Shown piece by piece: positions 60,335 through 64,000 of a DNA stretch of 64,000 bases (position 1 is its first letter; every line of letters begins with the position of its first letter). The translations under genes and the position numbers were made by a program. This stretch comes from JAQBQB01 sp036499625 (GTDB lineage: Bacteria > Gemmatimonadota > Gemmatimonadetes > Gemmatimonadales > Gemmatimonadaceae), in the NCBI GenBank assembly GCA_036499625.1, contig DASYDJ010000031.1, positions 248,001 through 312,000 of the forward strand, in the 5' to 3' direction. The notes beneath the pieces were generated by a model that was given only the letters and a program-made list of their open reading frames with translations, had not been told where the DNA came from and did not search any database.

Positions 60335-60836
60335 GACAGGCCCCGTGAAGAACCGCACCACGGTGGAACGGACGTCGGACCGCGAGGTGGTCGTCACGCG
60401 GACCATCAACGGCCCGGCACACATCGTGTTCGAGGCATTTACGAAGGCCGATCTGTTCAAGCGTTGGTGGGTGCCGAAGTCGATGGGAATGAAACTGCTG
60501 TCCTGCGACATCGATGCTCGTGTCGGAGGCAAGTATCGATTGGTATTCGACGTCGGTGGCCCTGAAGGTGTCGCGTTTTTCGGCACGTATGTCGAAGTGC
60601 AGCCGTTTTCGCGCCTCGCGTGGACCAATGAGGAAGGTGGCGAAGGTAGTGAGGGCGGATCTGTCACCACGGTGACGTTCGAGGAAAGGGGCGGCAAGAC
60701 GCTGATCGTGCTGACCGAGCGCCATCCGTCGAAGGAAGCGCTCGACGCTGCCGGCACCGGAGCAGCGGAGGCGATGATCGAGACGTTCGATCAGTTGGAC
60801 GAGCTGCTCGTCGCGCTGAGTGAGAGCTCGAGATAG
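60312..60836 (+). CDS. SRPBCC/AHSA1-domain protein
   Basis: 174 residues. START-like fold of the AHSA1 branch: VVTRTINGPAHIVFEAFTKA, FKRWWVPKSM, GGKYRLVFDV and MIETFDQLDELLVAL. Probably binds a hydrophobic ligand; paired with ArsR as in many soil bacteria. Confidence 0.9.
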   Translation: MNAGIGSETGPVKNRTTVERTSDREVVVTRTINGPAHIVFEAFTKADLFKRWWVPKSMGMKLLSCDIDARVGGKYRLVFDVGGPEGVAFFGTYVEVQPFSRLAWTNEEGGEGSEGGSVTTVTFEERGGKTLIVLTERHPSKEALDAAGTGAAEAMIETFDQLDELLVALSESSR

Positions 60837-60981
60837 TCGAAATGGTCTAGAACGTCATCCAGAGAGCGCGACGATGCCATGAGAGTTCGCGTTGAAAGTG
60901 GCCGCTCTCGACGAGCCAGCAATGAGAGTGCGCGCGGAACGCGCGCACAACAATAGCGATGCTTTGACAGTTCGGCGTTCG

Positions 60982-61308
60982 TCAAGCCGCGGGATCGTCA
61001 TGGTTGTTGCTCGAGCGCTTGCGAAGCGACGACACGCGACGAGCAAGATCGGGCGACAGACTAGCAAGCGTCGGCAGTAGCTCGTCAGGATAAACCCATC
61101 CGTACAACGGCCGGCGATCCGCATTGGCAATCCCGCTCGTTTGCCACAAGGCGCGCCGCTCGGTGCGTGCTGCGATCACTCCGGGACCGCATTCGCCAAG
61201 GTGCTCGGCCATCTGGTCCGCCGTCGCTTCTGGAAGAAAGCGCCGGGCGGCCGCGAAGATCTCTTCAACGGTGAACGGGAACTCTTCTGGATCGATCAAG
61301 TCGGTCAC
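60982..61308 (-). CDS. Hypothetical protein
   Basis: 108 residues, acidic N-terminal half (DPEEFPFTVEEIFAAARRFL) and no membrane segment. No family recognised. Part of the small-gene series. Confidence 0.5.
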   Translation of the reverse strand: MTDLIDPEEFPFTVEEIFAAARRFLPEATADQMAEHLGECGPGVIAARTERRALWQTSGIANADRRPLYGWVYPDELLPTLASLSPDLARRVSSLRKRSSNNHDDPAA

Positions 61309-61342
61309 GGCAATTGTAGAAGATCGAGAACTGAATCGCGAC

Positions 61343-61708
61343 CTAATGCCCGTGAGCTAGTGCGGCCTTCGCGAGACACACGACAGCCCACACCGCCGCC
61401 ATGGTAAGGCCAATGGCGGTGCCGAAGAAGATGCCAGACAGCACCATGTCGGCGGAGGAGTTGTCCGGTAGACGTTCCATTCCGCTGAAAGCGAATGCAC
61501 TGACGCCGAGGAGTGCGAGAGCGGTGAGCGCGGCGGTGCCGGCACCGCGAAGGTGGTCGCGACGAGTCCAGGAACCATTCGGCCCGGTGGGCTCAATCCC
61601 GCTCAGCGGTCGTGTGGCGCGTGAGTCAGGCCTCTCGGGCGGCTGCCGTCGCCACCGAGGAATCAAGTATCGCAGCGCGATCGCGGCGAGCGCCGCCCAA
61701 AGAAGCAT
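61343..61708 (-). CDS. Multi-pass membrane protein, unknown
   Basis: 121 residues, about three hydrophobic helices (LLWAALAAIALRYLIP, AALTALALLGVSAFAFSG, GTAIGLTMAAVWAVVCLAKA). No family recognised. Confidence 0.5.
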   Translation of the reverse strand: MLLWAALAAIALRYLIPRWRRQPPERPDSRATRPLSGIEPTGPNGSWTRRDHLRGAGTAALTALALLGVSAFAFSGMERLPDNSSADMVLSGIFFGTAIGLTMAAVWAVVCLAKAALAHGH

Positions 61709-61733
61709 AGGTCGTGTGCGGTGCGGCTAATGA

Positions 61734-62027
61734 CTACGCGCGCTGCTGCATCTTCTGAATAGACTCGCGAACGACCTTAGCGTCGCTCTTTCCGAGCCCT
61801 TTGATTATCACTGGTTGCGAGCCGCCGGCCGTCTCGATCTGCATCGTCGAGAAAAAGATGCCGTTGCGAACCTTGACTGACGCAATGTGACGAAAACTGA
61901 CGACTTCTTCGTTCGATCCGAATAGTCGCCGTTTCTCATAATGCACCCCGTCCGCATCGACGCTGATTGTGTCGGGGAACAGCAGATTGCCAGAAGTGAG
62001 ACGGCTTGATTGATACCGCTGCGACAT
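61734..62027 (-). CDS. PH-like domain protein
   Basis: 97 residues. A bacterial PH-type beta sandwich is suggested by ISVDADGVHYEKRRLFGSNE, FRHIASVKVRNGIFFSTMQI and a C-terminal helix. Function unknown. Confidence 0.65.
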   Translation of the reverse strand: MSQRYQSSRLTSGNLLFPDTISVDADGVHYEKRRLFGSNEEVVSFRHIASVKVRNGIFFSTMQIETAGGSQPVIIKGLGKSDAKVVRESIQKMQQRA

Positions 62028-62230
62028 TCATGCTCCTGCGTCGAAGTGATAGAGGCTTGGCGCCGGATACCAAAAGACTAAAGCGCGATGATGGCTGGCG
62101 CCATACTGCCGAGGCCTAGAACTCGTCAGCTTCAGCGTTCGCTAGGTCACCGCACGGCGGATGTGTGCGTGACGCGCTAAATTGGACATCCACACCGTAG
62201 GCAGCGGGCAAGCTGCCGGGAGGAGCAGGT

Positions 62231-62503
62231 ATGTCGATGGCGTTTCTGCGAGATGACACGGAAGGAGAGATGCCGCGGCGCCACTACGACCTGCCTCCCC
62301 GTGACGATCCTGGCTACGACCGCGCCGCCGCTCGCGCTCTGCTCGATGCGGCGCGGGTGAACGAGACCCAGCTCGCCGAGCGTGCCACCGGGTACTACTG
62401 GGGAGAGCCGCGACTGCACGCGTACGTCGAGGAGATCCGGGCCGCGGCGGAGCGTGCTGGCGACGAGCGCCTGGAGCAGGTCGCGCGTCGCTTTCTGCGT
62501 TGA
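62231..62503 (+). CDS. Small hypothetical protein
   Basis: 90 residues, no known domain. A strong RBS (GGGAGGAG, about 62218-62225) precedes the start. C-terminal helix (RAAAERAGDERLEQVARRFL). An attC-like sequence begins 16 bases after the stop. Confidence 0.65.
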   Translation: MSMAFLRDDTEGEMPRRHYDLPPRDDPGYDRAAARALLDAARVNETQLAERATGYYWGEPRLHAYVEEIRAAAERAGDERLEQVARRFLR

Positions 62504-62518
62504 GACAGCGTGATGGTG

Positions 62519-62631
62519 ACCTAACGCCCAAGTTCAGTTGCAAGCGAGTCAAATGGAAGCAAAATGCGAAGCATTTGCAATCCTTAAATCGCCTGTCAAC
62601 CGCAACGTCCGTTTGGTGAACGCGGTTAGAA
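62519..62631. repeat. attC-like site (D)
   Basis: ACCTAAC (62519-62525) at one end and GTTAGAA (62625-62631) at the other, with GTTCA (62532-62536) and TGAAC (62617-62621) as inner complementary boxes, and an internal hairpin GCAAAATGC/GCATTTGC. Length 113, within the attC range. Confidence 0.45.
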
Positions 62632-62701
62632 GTGTCCGTGCGGCGCACCGATAGCGTATAGACGGGTCATCTCATCGTAGAAATAGACGTGAGCCCGTAC
62701 T

Positions 62702-63982
62702 TTAGAACGGCGCCGGCTGCTCAATCACCAACTGCGCACCGCTCACCGGATGCACGAACGCCAATCGTTCCGCATGCAACTGCATCCGTTCGCCTTCGCT
62801 CGGCGCATTGTGGCCATAGAGGCGATCGCCCGCAATCGGCGCGTCGAGCCCCTGCGGGTGTGCGGAGTGCACGCGAAGTTGGTGCGAACGACCGGTATGC
62901 GCATTGAACCGTACGCGCGTGCGCCCGTTCTGTCGCGCTAGCACATGCCATTCGGTGTGCGCGGGTTTGCCGAACACCGGATCATGGATGTGCCGCGGTC
63001 GGTCATCCACATCTACCCGTAACGGCAACGTGACGTGCCCGTGATCGGCTGAAACGTGTCCGTCCAGCCAAGCGACGTAGTGCTTCTCGATTTCGCGCAA
63101 TGAAAACATTCGCTGGAGCGCCTTGGCCGTGTCCGCGTGCTTTGCAATCAGCAGTAGCCCTGATGTATCGAGATCAAGTCGATGCACTGCGAGCGGGCCG
63201 GTTGCGTGCGGATATCGTTCGCGAAGCCGTGACACCGCGCAATCGCTCAACGAATCGCTACGCCCGGGAACCGTGAGCAGTCCGCTTGGTTTGTTCACTA
63301 CCAGCAAATGCTCATCTTCGAACACGGCGCGTGGTTCAGCCGGGTCAATCGCCGCAGTGCCGAAGAGCGGTGGCGGCTCGGCCGGCAATCCGTCGAGCAT
63401 GTGCGTGAGAATGGGCAAACATTTTCCGCGACACGCTGCGTAGAACACACCCCCGCGACGATCGCCGGTTGCTGAAGCGGCGCCCCACCAGAACTCGGCC
63501 AACGCGATTGGTCGGAGTCCGAGTCGATATGCATGTGCGAGTAGCTTTGGCGCCGCACAATCGCCGGAACCGGTCGGTGGCGCGCCAGGCGCAAACAAGG
63601 ATCGCAGCGAACGCACCTCACCACGCGCATTTGCAAAGTGATACGCGTCGTGAATTTGCGTCGTCAACACGCGTGAACGAGCGGCACGTGTTGCGTCGAG
63701 CGTGCGGACAGCGGCGTCAACGCGATGCATGGTCGCCATGCTCGCGCCATTGGACACACTCGCAAGCAAGGCGGCGCGTTGCGCTGTGAATTCCATCATT
63801 TCCGCTTCAGCTGGAAGTCGCACCGCGTCGTAGCCATGTCGATCGAACGTGGGTGGAGCCCAATCGTCGATGTCCCACGTTCCGTGCACCATCCCGGAAA
63901 AGCCGCGCAAATATCCAATCGTGCCGTCGCTCGTGGAAACGACCAGCACACCAAACATTTTTCCGTTCCCGGCTTCATGCAA
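62702..63982 (-). CDS. RluA-family pseudouridine synthase, N-terminus beyond window
   Basis: At least 426 residues; the frame stays open to base 64000, so the start lies outside. C-terminal RluA catalytic domain with VHRLDLDTSGLLLIAKHADT (catalytic Asp in HRLDxxTSG) and RTRVRFNAHTGRSHQLRVHS. The about 180-residue N-terminal part (SGDCAAPKLLAHAYRLGLRP) marks the long RluA-like subgroup. Converts specific uridines of rRNA or tRNA. Confidence 0.93.
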   Translation of the reverse strand: MHEAGNGKMFGVLVVSTSDGTIGYLRGFSGMVHGTWDIDDWAPPTFDRHGYDAVRLPAEAEMMEFTAQRAALLASVSNGASMATMHRVDAAVRTLDATRAARSRVLTTQIHDAYHFANARGEVRSLRSLFAPGAPPTGSGDCAAPKLLAHAYRLGLRPIALAEFWWGAASATGDRRGGVFYAACRGKCLPILTHMLDGLPAEPPPLFGTAAIDPAEPRAVFEDEHLLVVNKPSGLLTVPGRSDSLSDCAVSRLRERYPHATGPLAVHRLDLDTSGLLLIAKHADTAKALQRMFSLREIEKHYVAWLDGHVSADHGHVTLPLRVDVDDRPRHIHDPVFGKPAHTEWHVLARQNGRTRVRFNAHTGRSHQLRVHSAHPQGLDAPIAGDRLYGHNAPSEGERMQLHAERLAFVHPVSGAQLVIEQPAPF

Positions 63983-64000
63983 ACGCCAGTGAGCCGCGTC

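Noticed and set aside
1..64000. tRNA, rRNA, CRISPR arrays, IS transposases, integrase
   Set aside because: None seen: no TPsiC-arm signature in a cloverleaf, no regular spaced repeats, no transposase or tyrosine-recombinase motifs on either strand.

Overview
The window looks like chromosomal DNA of a GC-rich soil bacterium, most likely Gemmatimonadota or a relative such as Acidobacteriota. The basis is indirect. There are three long duplicated ADOP-type (acidobacterial duplicated orphan permease) ABC permeases with TetR or PadR regulators, a BTAD-TPR activator, an HTTM protein, many GTG/TTG starts, and several genes whose -10 box sits at or just before the start codon (probable leaderless mRNAs). 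I saw no rRNA, tRNA or CRISPR.

Layout. 1-3.2 kb: an HTTM membrane protein cut by the left edge, carrying a dispersed palindromic repeat inside its reading frame, then a small membrane protein, an orphan FAD/[4Fe-4S] subunit of the xanthine dehydrogenase family and a double-FHA protein. 3.4-9.3 kb: a compact SUF iron-sulfur operon sufB-sufC-sufD-sufU-Rieske-sufS-YCII, with overlapping or touching genes from sufC onward. 9.3-13.4 kb: M20 peptidase, GyrI-like protein, small membrane and zinc proteins, MBL-fold hydrolase. 13.5-18.7 kb: three large proteins of unknown function (599, 439 and 569 aa), two of which seem to share an N-terminal module. This is one of the two best candidates for something undescribed. 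18.7-24.8 kb: Uma2 nuclease, AAA ATPase, a GntR-regulated ABC exporter, acetyltransferase, aspartic protease. 24.8-35.3 kb: three ADOP permeases with TetR and PadR regulators. 35.4-44.8 kb: two HigBA-like toxin-antitoxin pairs, a BlaI/M56 sensor pair, UPF0178, alpha/beta hydrolase, Uma2, a desaturase behind a candidate structured leader RNA, an MDR oxidoreductase, and decayed copies of neighbouring genes.

44.9-49.3 kb (minus strand): a tight operon of an NRPS condensation-like protein, GTP cyclohydrolase II, a RibD-reductase/MDR-dehydrogenase fusion and a PTPS homologue lacking the usual catalytic residues. Together they suggest a flavin- or pterin-derived metabolite pathway, the second strong candidate. 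A BTAD-TPR regulator and an RCC1/PKD lipoprotein diverge from it.

54.2-62.6 kb: about fifteen small genes (YdeI-like, DUF433/DUF5615, DUF4177, zinc ribbon, DUF4304-like, DUF2019-like, YCII, ArsR/SRPBCC and others). At several gene boundaries there are attC-like sequences with GTTAGGC-type ends. I read this as an integron-type cassette cluster without a visible integrase. The window ends in the N-terminal part of an RluA-family pseudouridine synthase.
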